DNA of 64,000 nucleotides, from the NCBI GenBank assembly GCA_903875045.1, contig CAIQUS010000157.1, positions 21,787 through 85,786 of the forward strand, written 5' to 3'. A program made the translations under genes and the position numbers. Shown here piece after piece: positions 54,952 through 64,000 of this stretch (position 1 is the stretch's first letter; each line of letters begins with the position of its first letter). The notes beneath the pieces were generated by a model, which did not search any database, was not told where the DNA came from, and saw only the letters and a list, made by a program, of their open reading frames with translations. The DNA is from an uncultured Bacteroidales bacterium. GTDB lineage: Bacteria > Bacteroidota > Bacteroidia > Bacteroidales > FEN-979.

Positions 54952-57192
54952 ATGACAATTGGTAATAAATTTAAACTGGCTGCCATTCTTAATATCATAT
55001 TGTTTGCAGCTACCGTGTACGGACAGAACACTGGAGATAAAGGAATTAATCCTGTTGATAAAACCAGGATCGACAATTTACTCAAAACCATGACCATTGA
55101 AGAAAAAGCCGGTCAGCTTACACTTTTTATGTCGGGATGGGATGTAACCGGGCCAAAACTCGACAATAATTATAAGGGACTTATCAAAGAGGGGAAGGTT
55201 GGAGCGCTTTTCAACGTTTATACGGTGGATTATGTGCGTGAGCTCCAGAAGATGGCCATGGAAGAAACACGCCTGAAGATACCCCTGATTTTCGGGTATG
55301 ATGTCATTCACGGGCATCGTACGATTTTTCCGATTCCGCTGGGACAGGCTTGCAGTTGGGACATGGCAGCCATTGAACAGTCGGAACGTATTGCAGCACA
55401 GGAGGCTACTGCAGAAGGACTCAACTGGACTTTTGCCCCGATGGTCGATGTTGCACGGGATCCGCGCTGGGGCAGGGTAGCCGAGGGAGCAGGTGAAGAT
55501 ACCTGGCTGGGGTCTGAAATTGCTGCCGCCAGGGTCAGAGGTTTCCAGGGAAAAGATTATAAGGCAGGCAATACCCTTATGGCCTGTGCCAAACATTTTG
55601 CAGCTTATGGAGCACCACAGGGAGGGCGCGATTACGGCACCGTGGATATGTCGCAGCTTTCATTGTATGAATGGTATCTTCCGCCCTACAAGGCTTGTGT
55701 TGATGCCGGTGTTGGATCTTTTATGACCTCATTCAATGAGATAGCAGGCGTACCCTCCACTGCAAACAAATGGCTGATGACCGACCTGCTTCGCAAGGAC
55801 TGGGGCTTCGGTGGTTTTGTAGTGACAGATTACACATCGATCAACGAGATGGTAAACCATGGCAATACCGAAAACACGAAGGATGCAGCCCGTCAGGCCA
55901 TCAATGCAGGTGTTGACATGGATATGCAGGGCAGTACCTATCTTGATTTTCTGCCGGAATTGATGAAGGAAAAAAAGGTTTCGATGGCAACGATTGACAA
56001 TGCCGTACGCCTTGTTCTGGAGGCCAAGGTGAAATTGGGGTTGTTTGAAGATCCCTACCGGTATTGCAATAAAACAAGACAGGAACAGGAGGTCATGACC
56101 CCTGACCAGTTGGCTTTTGCACGGAAAATGGTTGCTGTAAGTTGTGTTTTGCTTAAAAACCCTAAACAAGTGCTCCCCATTCCTGAAAATGTAAAATCTA
56201 TTGCGGTTATCGGCCCGTTGGGGGACTCAAAAAAGGATATGCTTGGCAATTGGACTGCAGCTGGGGAGTGGGAAAAATGTGTCACCCTTGTTGAAGGGAT
56301 CAGATCCATGGTCAATGACAATGTTGAAGTATATTACGAAAAGGGGTGCAACACAAACGACCTCGACCGGAGTGGTTTTGATGCAGCTCAGAAAATAGCT
56401 GATAAAGCAGATTTTGTGATTCTGGCGCTTGGCGAAAATGGCTGGATGAGTGGTGAGGCAGCCAGTCGTACCAGAATTGATTTACCGGGCGTACAAAACG
56501 AACTTGCCGAACTCATCGTGAAACTGGGAAAACCCGTGGCTGTTGCCCTTTTTAACGGTCGTCCATTGGCCATCACCAGGTTGAACAACCTGCCTGTGGC
56601 CATTCTGGAAACATGGTTCGGTGGAACGCAGGCCGGGAATGGCATTGCAGATGTGCTTTTTGGCGTTGTGAACCCGGCGGGAAAACTTACCATGACCTTT
56701 CCGAGAAATGAAGGGCAGATCCCAATTTTCTACAACGGAAAAAACACCGGCAGACCTTATAATCCAGCTGATTCCGGGGCAAAATATGTTTCACGGTACC
56801 TTGACTGTTCAAATGATCCGCTTTTCCCGTTTGGGTTTGGGCTTAGCTACACAACCTTCGCCTATTCCAACCTTGTAACCAATGTGAATGGGGGAAAAAT
56901 CAATGTGACGGTACAGGTTGCCAATTCAGGAAACCGTGATGGGGAAGAGGTTGTTCAGTTATATGTCCGTGATAAAGTCGGAACCATTACGCGTCCCCTC
57001 AAAGAACTCAAAGGTTTTCAGAAAGTACTGATCCGTAAAGGAGAGACCAAGTCACTGAACTTCACCCTTACCAAAGAGGATCTCGCCTTTTATCATCCCG
57101 ATTTGAAAAAATTCTTTGAACCCGGAGAGTTCATTATTTATATCGGAACAAATTCACAGGAAACAATATCGAAATCTGTTGTCCTGAATTAA
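54952..57192 (+). CDS. GH3 beta-glucosidase (BglX-like)
   Basis: A 746-residue periplasmic GH3 enzyme with a signal peptide (ILNIILFAATVYGQ). Family marks are MTIEEKAGQL, IFGYDVIHGHRTIFPIPLG, APMVDVARDPRWGRVAEG, the nucleophile aspartate in VVTDYTSINE (about residue 292), IAVIGPLGDSK in the second domain, and the Ig-like C-terminal domain (YTTFAYSNLVTN, RPLKELKGFQKV). Unlike the other GH3 it has no PA14 insertion. It lies between two GH144-like genes, so sophorose or longer beta-1,2-gluco-oligosaccharides are likely substrates. Confidence 0.95.
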   Translation: MTIGNKFKLAAILNIILFAATVYGQNTGDKGINPVDKTRIDNLLKTMTIEEKAGQLTLFMSGWDVTGPKLDNNYKGLIKEGKVGALFNVYTVDYVRELQKMAMEETRLKIPLIFGYDVIHGHRTIFPIPLGQACSWDMAAIEQSERIAAQEATAEGLNWTFAPMVDVARDPRWGRVAEGAGEDTWLGSEIAAARVRGFQGKDYKAGNTLMACAKHFAAYGAPQGGRDYGTVDMSQLSLYEWYLPPYKACVDAGVGSFMTSFNEIAGVPSTANKWLMTDLLRKDWGFGGFVVTDYTSINEMVNHGNTENTKDAARQAINAGVDMDMQGSTYLDFLPELMKEKKVSMATIDNAVRLVLEAKVKLGLFEDPYRYCNKTRQEQEVMTPDQLAFARKMVAVSCVLLKNPKQVLPIPENVKSIAVIGPLGDSKKDMLGNWTAAGEWEKCVTLVEGIRSMVNDNVEVYYEKGCNTNDLDRSGFDAAQKIADKADFVILALGENGWMSGEAASRTRIDLPGVQNELAELIVKLGKPVAVALFNGRPLAITRLNNLPVAILETWFGGTQAGNGIADVLFGVVNPAGKLTMTFPRNEGQIPIFYNGKNTGRPYNPADSGAKYVSRYLDCSNDPLFPFGFGLSYTTFAYSNLVTNVNGGKINVTVQVANSGNRDGEEVVQLYVRDKVGTITRPLKELKGFQKVLIRKGETKSLNFTLTKEDLAFYHPDLKKFFEPGEFIIYIGTNSQETISKSVVLN

Positions 57193-57273
57193 CCCTTCAC
57201 GAATCATTATTTTACTTTTTGTTTTAATACACAATGACCTGTTTTCGGGTCGGTCAAGGTAGAAAGGAATGTT

Positions 57274-58686
57274 ATGGCCATAATAAAAAGAAGGAATCAT
57301 ATATGGATGATCAACATTGTTCTGTTGCTGGTTTTTACTTTACCCTTCGGAGTTACACAAGCACAGCAACTTACATTCAAATCAAAAGGGAAGGTTCAAT
57401 ATGCGATTACCCCGGAGGAAGAGAAAATGCTCGATACGATTCAGTACAAAACTTTTCTTTTCTTTTTAAATGAGCATCATCCGGAAAAGGGAATCGTGAA
57501 GGATCGCACTGCCAAATGGGCTCCTGCCAGTATCGCTTCAACCGGTTTTGGGATTCCATCCCTGGCAATCGGGGTTGAAAGACAATGGATAACGCGTGAA
57601 AAGGCTGCAGAAATAACGCTGAAGATACTGAAATTCTTTGTCAATTCAGTACAGAGTGCTGATACAAATGTTACCGGCTATAAAGGATTTTACTACCATT
57701 TTCTCAGGATGAACTCAGGTACCCGCGAATGGAAATGTGAACTTTCTTCCATTGATACCGGCATTCTGATGATGGGCATTATTTTCGCCCGGAATTTCTA
57801 CAACCTCGACAATGACGTTGAAAAGCAGATTCGGGCTCTGGCAGCTATTATGCTTGGCAGAATCGACTGGCAGTTTATGACAATGCCTCCCACAGGAAAA
57901 TTTGCCAACACGATTTCCATGGGCTGGACCCCGGAAAAAGGATTGCACGATTTTGGCTGGAGCGGCTATAATGAGGCACTGTTCTTATATGTTTTAGCTG
58001 CCGGCAGTGGCATGGAGAATATTGAACGCAGCTATAGTGCCTGGTTCGGATCGTATAAATGGCAAACTCCCTACAAAGGGCTGTCACACGTTGCTTTTCC
58101 TCCATTATTCGGTCATCAGTTTTCTCAGGCTTTTATTGATTATCGGGGTCTCGCCGATGCCTATATGAAGGCAAAAGGAATTGATTACTTTGAAAATTCC
58201 CGCCGGGCTACGTATGTCCAGCGACAATATGCCATTGACAACCCCAAAGGTTGGATTGGTTATGATTCACTGTGCTGGGGTATTACAGCAAGTGATGGCC
58301 CAACTGAAAAGCATAATTTCGGTGATAAAAAGTTTTTGGGTTATGCCGGAAGGGGAACAAGCGGACCTGATTACAATTATTTTGACGATGGTACCATCGC
58401 TCCGTATGCACCTCTTTCATCCCTGGTATTCGCGCCGGAAATTGTTTTGCCCACAATTAAGTCTATCAATAAAAAGTATGGTGACCGTTTATGGGGCAAA
58501 TATGGCTATTATGATTCATTCAATCCAACCGCTAAATGGTTCAATGATGATTTTATTGGTATCGACGAAGGACCAATGCTGCTGATGATTGAAAATTTCA
58601 GGACTGGCTTTGTCTGGAATTATGTCATGAAAGATCCGATCATCCAAAAAGGATTAAACAAACTCGGGTACACATACCTGAATTAG
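57274..58686 (+). CDS. Second GH144-like glycoamylase-superfamily enzyme
   Basis: A 470-residue secreted protein with a hydrophobic signal (MINIVLLLVFTLPFGVTQAQ; Met at residue 12 is an alternative start). The whole mature part is the (alpha/alpha)6 domain, without the Ig-like domains of its paralogue. It shares MLDTIQYKTFLFFLNEHHP, WSGYNEALFLYVL, PKGWIGYDSLCWGITASDGP and IGIDEGPMLLMIENFRTGFVWN with the gene at 52963. Where that gene has GADLVET, this one has SSIDTG, so cleavage mode or specificity may differ. It probably acts in the periplasm on imported oligosaccharides. Confidence 0.85.
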   Translation: MAIIKRRNHIWMINIVLLLVFTLPFGVTQAQQLTFKSKGKVQYAITPEEEKMLDTIQYKTFLFFLNEHHPEKGIVKDRTAKWAPASIASTGFGIPSLAIGVERQWITREKAAEITLKILKFFVNSVQSADTNVTGYKGFYYHFLRMNSGTREWKCELSSIDTGILMMGIIFARNFYNLDNDVEKQIRALAAIMLGRIDWQFMTMPPTGKFANTISMGWTPEKGLHDFGWSGYNEALFLYVLAAGSGMENIERSYSAWFGSYKWQTPYKGLSHVAFPPLFGHQFSQAFIDYRGLADAYMKAKGIDYFENSRRATYVQRQYAIDNPKGWIGYDSLCWGITASDGPTEKHNFGDKKFLGYAGRGTSGPDYNYFDDGTIAPYAPLSSLVFAPEIVLPTIKSINKKYGDRLWGKYGYYDSFNPTAKWFNDDFIGIDEGPMLLMIENFRTGFVWNYVMKDPIIQKGLNKLGYTYLN

Positions 58687-58700
58687 AATCTATCCATTTT

Positions 58701-61700
58701 ATGCAAAAGCATATCATCCATAAAAATACACTGGTAGCCATGCTGGTCTTTATGACCACCATGGTGTGGGCTCAAATCAAAACACTCGATGAATTTGAAA
58801 GCAAGACTGGCTGGACTTTCATCAAGTCCGATGGCGTTAACCTGCAATTATCTGTTGAGAAAGGGTTGACGGGTCAGGCCGTTCGTTTCGATTATGATTT
58901 TACCAAAGGCACTGGTTACGGCGGAATTCAGAAGCTTTCCCCTATTGATCTTCCTGATAATTATGAGTTTACATTTTATCTTAAAGCCGAATCACCGGGT
59001 AATAATTTCGAAATAAAGTTTATTGACAGCACTGGAAACAATGTGTGGTGGGTGAGCAACCGCAACTTTTCCTTTCCTCAGGAATGGAAAAAAATCAGGA
59101 TAAAAAAAAGGCACATCAGTTTTGCCTGGGGACCAACTGCCGATCAGCATTTAAAGAGAATAGACCGGATTGAATTTACCATTGCATCATTTGTTGGAGG
59201 CAAGGGAACAATCTGGATCGATGATCTGAAGTTTGAAAAGCTTCCCTCTGAAACAGAAACATATCCGGTCCCCTCCGTCACAGCTTCATCAATGATCAAA
59301 AATCATGCACCGGATTTGATGGTTGACCAGTCAAATAGTACCTTTTGGCAAAGTGAAGGGTCAAAAAATCAGCATGTTGTCATTGATTTTAAATCCCACA
59401 GGGAATTCGGCGGTTTACAAATTGACTGGCTTGGAAAATTTTCTGCAAAGAGTTTTGACATTCTCTTGTCGGAGGATGGGGTGAAATGGGAGAAAGTTTA
59501 TTCTGTGGCATCAAATCAGGGTGAAGCCAGTTTTATCAGGTTGCCCGAAACGGAGGCAAGATATGTTAAAATAGATCTGACAAAGGGTAATTCTGAAGCA
59601 GGGTTCGGCATCAGGGAAATCAATTTTCTGAACATCAGTAGTTCTTTGACCCCGAATGATTTTTTAATTTATACCGCAGGAAAATCACCGGTTGGAAATT
59701 ATCCACGGTATTTTTTAAAGCAGGAATCTTACTGGACCATCACAGGTGTGAACAACGATGTGAAGGAGGCGCTGATCAACGAAGACGGAATGGTTGAAGT
59801 TGACAAAGCCTTGTTTTCAATTGAGCCGATGATCAAAATTGGCGATTCGCTGTATAACTGGAGCAATGTGAGATCAGTTCAGTCAATTGGAACACCTGAT
59901 GGAAAAAATGATTTTGAATTTGTACCATCCGTTTCATGGCGCTGTAACGATCTGGAATTTGTAACCGGGGTTACTGCAAGCGGGGAGGCAAATAAAACCT
60001 CCAGGCTCAATATCAGCTATTCATTTACAAATCGTTCGGATAAGCCAATTGATTTCGTGTTTTATCTGCTGATCCGTCCGTTTCAGGTTAACCCATATTA
60101 CCAGTTTCTGAATCTCACAGGTGGTGCCGGGAAAATATCGGCCATTGATCAGCAGGAAAACGGGTTTATCTACATCGATGATAAAGTACTGCTTTCTCAA
60201 AAAAAATATGATGCTTTCGGGGCAAGTACCTTTGATGAAGGCAATATTGTGGAGCTTATCAGGAAGGGAAAGATGCCGGAAAACACCTTCGCCATTGATC
60301 GAAGCGGGCGTGCCAATGGCGTGATCAGTTATACCTTTCACCTGAATCCGGGGGAAAAGTCTGAATTTTTTGTGGTTGTGCCATTCTATGGCAAACAAGG
60401 GATCGAATATAAATTAAGCGCTGAAAACACCCTGGCAGAATCAAAAAAATCAACAGATTTCTGGAAAACAAAAGTCGGGCATATCAAATTTCGGTTGCCG
60501 GAATCAGCAAACCGGATTGTAAACACCTACAAATCGAATCTTGCTTATATCCTGATCAACAGGGATAAAGTGGGCATTCAGCCAGGTTCGCGTTCGTATG
60601 AGCGTAGCTGGATACGTGATGGCTCCCTGACATCCTCAGCACTCCTGAAATCTGGTATTGTTGAGGAAGTCAAAGATTTCATCGATTGGTACACCATTTA
60701 TCAATACGAAAACGGCAAAGTTCCGTGCGTGGTCGATTTCAGAGGGCCCGATCCGGTTGCCGAACACGACAGTCACGGGGAGATGATTTATCTGATCCGT
60801 GAATACTTTAACTTCACAAAGGATACCACCTTTCTCAGGTCAAAGAATAAATATGTATTAAAGGCAGTAGAATATATTGAATCGCTGATCGCCGAACAGT
60901 CGACTGATCATTTCAGGAACGGGAACGACAGTGTGCGTGCTTACTACGGACTGGTTACCGAATCTATCAGCCATGAAGGTTATTCCGCCAAACCCATGCA
61001 CTCGTACTGGGACAATTTCTTTACCATGAAAGGTTTGAAAGATGCAGTGGAGATTCAGAAAATTCTGGGTGAAAAAGAATCCTTTGAACGAATAAAGAAA
61101 GTTCGGGATACATTCAAAGAAAATCTTTACAAATCACTGGAGCTGGCAATGAAAACGAGAAAGATCGATTACCTGCCAGGTTGCGTGGAACTTGGCGATT
61201 TTGATGCAACCTCCACCACAACCGCATTAACGCCCTGCAATGAATTGAACAACCTACCTAAACCACAAGTATATAACACCTTTGACAAATATTATGAATT
61301 TTTCAAAAACAGGCGGGATGGGAAAATTGATTGGGTTAACTACACCCCGTATGAAAATCGCCTGATCGGGTCATTCATTATTTTGGATCAGCCGGACAGG
61401 GCCCACGAACTCATCGAATTCTTTTTGAATGATCAGCGCCCCCGGGGATGGAACCACTGGGCTGAAGTTGTCTGGAAGGATTACCGCCTGCCTCGTTTTA
61501 TCGGAGATATGCCGCACACCTGGGTTGGCAGCGATTTTATCAATGCCATCAGGTCTGTGTTTGTTTATGAAAACGAGTATGATCAATCGCTTGTGATTGC
61601 TTCGGCACTTTACCAGGATTGGATAGATTCACCCGATGGCATGTCGGTTGAAAACCTGCCGACTTATTACGGAGAGGTTTCATACAGCATCAAAAAAGAG

Positions 61701-61886
61701 AAGGACAAATATAACTTTTCAATTTTCGGTGATGTAAACCTTCCTGCAAATGGGATAAAGATCAAAAATTTTAACGGATCGAAAATTCCGTCAAGGGTAA
61801 CGGTTAACGGAATGGCAATAAGAGATTTTGATGCAAATGAAATAACCGTTAAAGAGTTACCGGCAGATGTCGTGATTTATTATTAA
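58701..61886 (+). CDS. CBM-discoidin-(alpha/alpha)6 protein, possible glycosidase of unassigned family
   Basis: A 1061-residue secreted protein (signal MLVFMTTMVWAQ). In order: a CBM4/11-like sandwich (about 22-185, ending IWIDDLKFEKL), an F5/8-type C (CBM32-like) domain (about 190-312; SNSTFWQSEG, ARYVKIDLTKG), a beta-supersandwich-like region (about 315-585) and an (alpha/alpha)6 domain (about 590-960). A small beta domain ends it. The helical domain has RSYERSWIRDGSLTSSALL, reminiscent of GH15/GDE-type six-hairpin enzymes, plus AEHDSHGEMIYLIREYF and GDMPHTWVGSDFINAIRSVF. I cannot assign a CAZy family. It lies 14 bp after the second GH144-like gene and 11 bp before the transporter. Confidence 0.75.
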   Translation: MQKHIIHKNTLVAMLVFMTTMVWAQIKTLDEFESKTGWTFIKSDGVNLQLSVEKGLTGQAVRFDYDFTKGTGYGGIQKLSPIDLPDNYEFTFYLKAESPGNNFEIKFIDSTGNNVWWVSNRNFSFPQEWKKIRIKKRHISFAWGPTADQHLKRIDRIEFTIASFVGGKGTIWIDDLKFEKLPSETETYPVPSVTASSMIKNHAPDLMVDQSNSTFWQSEGSKNQHVVIDFKSHREFGGLQIDWLGKFSAKSFDILLSEDGVKWEKVYSVASNQGEASFIRLPETEARYVKIDLTKGNSEAGFGIREINFLNISSSLTPNDFLIYTAGKSPVGNYPRYFLKQESYWTITGVNNDVKEALINEDGMVEVDKALFSIEPMIKIGDSLYNWSNVRSVQSIGTPDGKNDFEFVPSVSWRCNDLEFVTGVTASGEANKTSRLNISYSFTNRSDKPIDFVFYLLIRPFQVNPYYQFLNLTGGAGKISAIDQQENGFIYIDDKVLLSQKKYDAFGASTFDEGNIVELIRKGKMPENTFAIDRSGRANGVISYTFHLNPGEKSEFFVVVPFYGKQGIEYKLSAENTLAESKKSTDFWKTKVGHIKFRLPESANRIVNTYKSNLAYILINRDKVGIQPGSRSYERSWIRDGSLTSSALLKSGIVEEVKDFIDWYTIYQYENGKVPCVVDFRGPDPVAEHDSHGEMIYLIREYFNFTKDTTFLRSKNKYVLKAVEYIESLIAEQSTDHFRNGNDSVRAYYGLVTESISHEGYSAKPMHSYWDNFFTMKGLKDAVEIQKILGEKESFERIKKVRDTFKENLYKSLELAMKTRKIDYLPGCVELGDFDATSTTTALTPCNELNNLPKPQVYNTFDKYYEFFKNRRDGKIDWVNYTPYENRLIGSFIILDQPDRAHELIEFFLNDQRPRGWNHWAEVVWKDYRLPRFIGDMPHTWVGSDFINAIRSVFVYENEYDQSLVIASALYQDWIDSPDGMSVENLPTYYGEVSYSIKKEKDKYNFSIFGDVNLPANGIKIKNFNGSKIPSRVTVNGMAIRDFDANEITVKELPADVVIYY

Positions 61887-61897
61887 CAGGGGCTTTT

Positions 61898-63979
61898 ATG
61901 AAAGAAACAGACTTGAATACAGATCACAGCACGAAACCAGAAGACCGGATTGGCTTTTCACAGTTAGCCGCTTATGGCGCCGGAGGTATTATTCCGATAG
62001 CCCTTTTTAATATTGCCGGGATACTTGTCGGACTGATGGGCAACATCAGTCTGGGATTGAGCGCCTTCTGGCTTGGAGCTATATTGATTGTTCCCCGTTT
62101 GTGGGATGCCCTTTCCGATCCCTTTATCGGTCACCTGTCTGATAATACCCGAACCCGCTGGGGCCGTCGGCGCCCCTATCTGCTGATTGGCGGAATACTC
62201 GTTGCGGTGTTTTTTGTCGTCATCTGGTGGATCCCAAAGGGTGATATGGTGCGTACCTGGTTCCCGTCGGATACGGGCTTCCAATGGTTTCAGCTTGGCT
62301 ATATTCTTTTCTCCCTTTTACTGTTTTTTACTGCCGTGAATCTTTTTGAAATCCCTCACGGCGCTCTGGGAATGGAGATGACCACCGATTACCACGAACG
62401 CACCCGGCTTTTCAGCGCCAAGAGTTTTGTAGGCAATCTCTTTGCCATGAGCACACCCTGGCTTTTGGTCCTCGCCAGCATGGAAATTTTCAAAGGACCC
62501 GGAGGAAATGAAGCTGACGGGATGCGATACGTTTCCCTGATGATCGCCGCCTTCCTGATCCCGCTTTCGTTCTGGTGGTTTTTCAAATTGCGGGAACCGG
62601 GTTTTGTAAAAGCTGCCAAGCATGAAAAAACACCCTTCTGGAAAGACATGAAACGTACTGCCAGCAACAGAAATTTTATCATGTTGACGCTGACAATTTT
62701 CACGTTGAACATGGGCTTTGCTTTTGTCCAGCTGCTCGGGTCATACATTCCTATTTTTTATGTTTTCGGGGGAGATAAAGTTGCCGGAGCTTACATGCTT
62801 GCAATCAACGGCACAATATGGGCCATCACCGGGGTACTGGCGGTATTCCCCCTCAACTGGATCAGTCCGAAACTGGGGAAAAGAAACACACTCACCATTG
62901 CTATTTTACTCATGTGCCTTGCGCAACTATCTAAAATTGTATGCTATAACCCTTCATATCCCTACCTGATCATCATCCCAACATTTCTGCTTTCTGCCGG
63001 AATGCTGTTTTTCTTTACCCTGGGATCCTCCATGGTGGGCGATATCTGTGACGAAGAAGAGTTAAAGACCGGCTATCGGGTAGAGGGCAGTTATTATTCC
63101 GTATTCTGGTGGTTCATCAAAATGGGATCTGCCCTGGCCAGCTTTGTCGCAGGTGCGTTGATTGTTTTTACCATGTTCGACGAAACCCAGGTAACAAAAG
63201 TCGATAAGATACAAGGAAGTGTTCGGGAAATGCGCAGTAAGGTTCAGTACTGGGAAGGCTATAAGGGTATTGCCACCGCCAACAGGGAGTGGGTTGAAAA
63301 CACAAAAACTCAAACCGCTGAAGCAATCACGGAAGCAAAAGAATATTTGACATATCTTGGAAAAGAGACTCTGAAGAACCAGGACGAGACAAACATAAGC
63401 CTTCCTGATTATCCAAAGCAGAAGAAAGATGCCCTGTTAAACGCTTCGTCAACGACTCAAACTACCCTGGCGGAACTGGAACAGTTGCAGTCGCGACTTG
63501 AACAAGCAAAGTCTGAGACCCAGCCTTCAGGTATTGACAGCATCATCAAAGGAGCGATCACCCTTACACTTCATACGAAGATTGTAAAAGCAAGGATGAA
63601 TTCTTTTGAACTCATGTCGCGCCTGGAAAATAGATCCCGGGAAACCAAAAACAGCAGGGAGCACTATCAAAAGCTTATCGGGGAGGTAACCGGGGTGAAT
63701 GAACGGATTGCAAACCTGAATATGACAATGTCACCGGATTTTCTGGATAAAGAACTTGGATCCATCGAAAACAGCATCATGCCGCTCACCCAGCAAACTC
63801 CTTATACACTTTTAATGATGCGTGTAGTTGAAATCGGATTGCCCTTGCTGTTGAGCCTTTTTTCAATCTTCTTTGTTCTGAAGTACTCGCTGACAGAGAA
63901 ACGAAGCCACGAGATTAAGGATTTGCTCAGGCAAAGAAACGTGACCAATGACCAAAGACCAATGACCAATGACCAATGA
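61898..63979 (+). CDS. GPH-type (MFS) sugar symporter with a large coiled-coil insertion
   Basis: A 693-residue inner-membrane transporter of the glycoside-pentoside-hexuronide:cation symporter family, usually 450-500 aa. Family marks are WDALSDPFIGHLSDNTRTRW, GRRRPYLLIG, LFEIPHGALGMEMT and SSMVGDICDEEELKTGYR, with about 11 helices up to residue 425. A hydrophilic, helix-forming segment of about 215 residues (430-645) rich in E, K, Q and T is inserted before the last helix (LPLLLSLFSIFFVLKYSL). It would import the di- or oligosaccharides produced by the periplasmic enzymes. The stop codon lies in a 7-bp tandem repeat. Confidence 0.9.
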   Translation: MKETDLNTDHSTKPEDRIGFSQLAAYGAGGIIPIALFNIAGILVGLMGNISLGLSAFWLGAILIVPRLWDALSDPFIGHLSDNTRTRWGRRRPYLLIGGILVAVFFVVIWWIPKGDMVRTWFPSDTGFQWFQLGYILFSLLLFFTAVNLFEIPHGALGMEMTTDYHERTRLFSAKSFVGNLFAMSTPWLLVLASMEIFKGPGGNEADGMRYVSLMIAAFLIPLSFWWFFKLREPGFVKAAKHEKTPFWKDMKRTASNRNFIMLTLTIFTLNMGFAFVQLLGSYIPIFYVFGGDKVAGAYMLAINGTIWAITGVLAVFPLNWISPKLGKRNTLTIAILLMCLAQLSKIVCYNPSYPYLIIIPTFLLSAGMLFFFTLGSSMVGDICDEEELKTGYRVEGSYYSVFWWFIKMGSALASFVAGALIVFTMFDETQVTKVDKIQGSVREMRSKVQYWEGYKGIATANREWVENTKTQTAEAITEAKEYLTYLGKETLKNQDETNISLPDYPKQKKDALLNASSTTQTTLAELEQLQSRLEQAKSETQPSGIDSIIKGAITLTLHTKIVKARMNSFELMSRLENRSRETKNSREHYQKLIGEVTGVNERIANLNMTMSPDFLDKELGSIENSIMPLTQQTPYTLLMMRVVEIGLPLLLSLFSIFFVLKYSLTEKRSHEIKDLLRQRNVTNDQRPMTNDQ

Positions 63980-64000
63980 CCAATGACCAATGACCAATGA
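63943..64000. repeat. 7-bp tandem repeat (GACCAAT) at the end of the transporter gene
   Basis: Eight consecutive GACCAAT units (the second is GACCAAA) start at 63943 and run off the window. The transporter stop codon TGA (63977-63979) falls inside. Every frame of the repeat meets TGA within three units, so a change in copy number only alters a few C-terminal residues. Confidence 0.9.

Noticed and set aside
55078..55596. 172-codon minus-strand reading frame
   Set aside because: It is antisense to the GH3 gene with intact family motifs; no signal or domain is seen in the antisense translation.
1..64000. tRNA, rRNA, insertion sequence or prophage genes
   Set aside because: I looked through all gaps over 200 bp and found no cloverleaf-like sequence, transposase, integrase or phage structural gene.

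Overview
The window comes from a member of the Bacteroidota. It holds three SusC/SusD pairs, several proteins with type IX secretion (T9SS) C-terminal sorting domains, many SxC lipoprotein signals, and promoters of the TAnnTTTG (-7) type. A sigma-54 activator sits beside a -24/-12-like promoter, so an rpoN-bearing, environmental Bacteroidales-like lineage is plausible. I cannot place it to genus.

Left part, about 0-22.2 kb, mostly minus strand. It starts with a probable sensor kinase fragment and a CheB-CheR-PAS hybrid whose N-terminus is frameshifted. Next is a very large secreted FG-GAP protein with 14 repeats, divergent from a secreted BNR-propeller protein. A beta-barrel outer membrane protein follows. 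The 1.4 kb after it is rich in repeats: a nested palindrome, eight copies of a 51-bp minisatellite, dispersed CCCGAAGGG hairpins and a decayed gene. A compact regulatory unit comes next: an NtrC-type response regulator plus an HPt protein, followed by a lipoprotein-LruC operon behind a sigma-54-like promoter. CotH, aldo/keto reductase and Nudix-type regulator genes end this part.

Middle, 22.2-45 kb, plus strand. A decayed acyltransferase gene (DUF5009-like) lies between two copies of an AGTGT-N7-ACACT palindrome. A PKD-domain lipoprotein then leads into a beta-1,3/1,6-glucan (laminarin-like) utilisation locus: GH16, SusC, SusD, GH30, SusC, SusD, GH16, GH30, GH3 with PA14, and a membrane-anchored propeller/LuxR-type regulator. 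GH16 would cut beta-1,3 links, GH30 beta-1,6 branches, and GH3 would release glucose.

Right part, 45-64 kb, plus strand. A second locus encodes SusC, SusD, a LamG lipoprotein, a T9SS protein with duplicated binding modules, two GH144-like enzymes, a GH3 beta-glucosidase, a large CBM-discoidin-(alpha/alpha)6 protein of unassigned activity, and a GPH-type sugar transporter with an unusual coiled-coil insertion. GH144 points to beta-1,2-glucan as substrate. The window ends inside a 7-bp tandem repeat.

I saw no tRNA, rRNA, insertion sequence or CRISPR array. The most unusual items are the covarying hairpin family, the duplicated operator around a pseudogene, the RR-HPt-sigma-54 unit, the unassigned six-hairpin enzyme and the transporter insertion.
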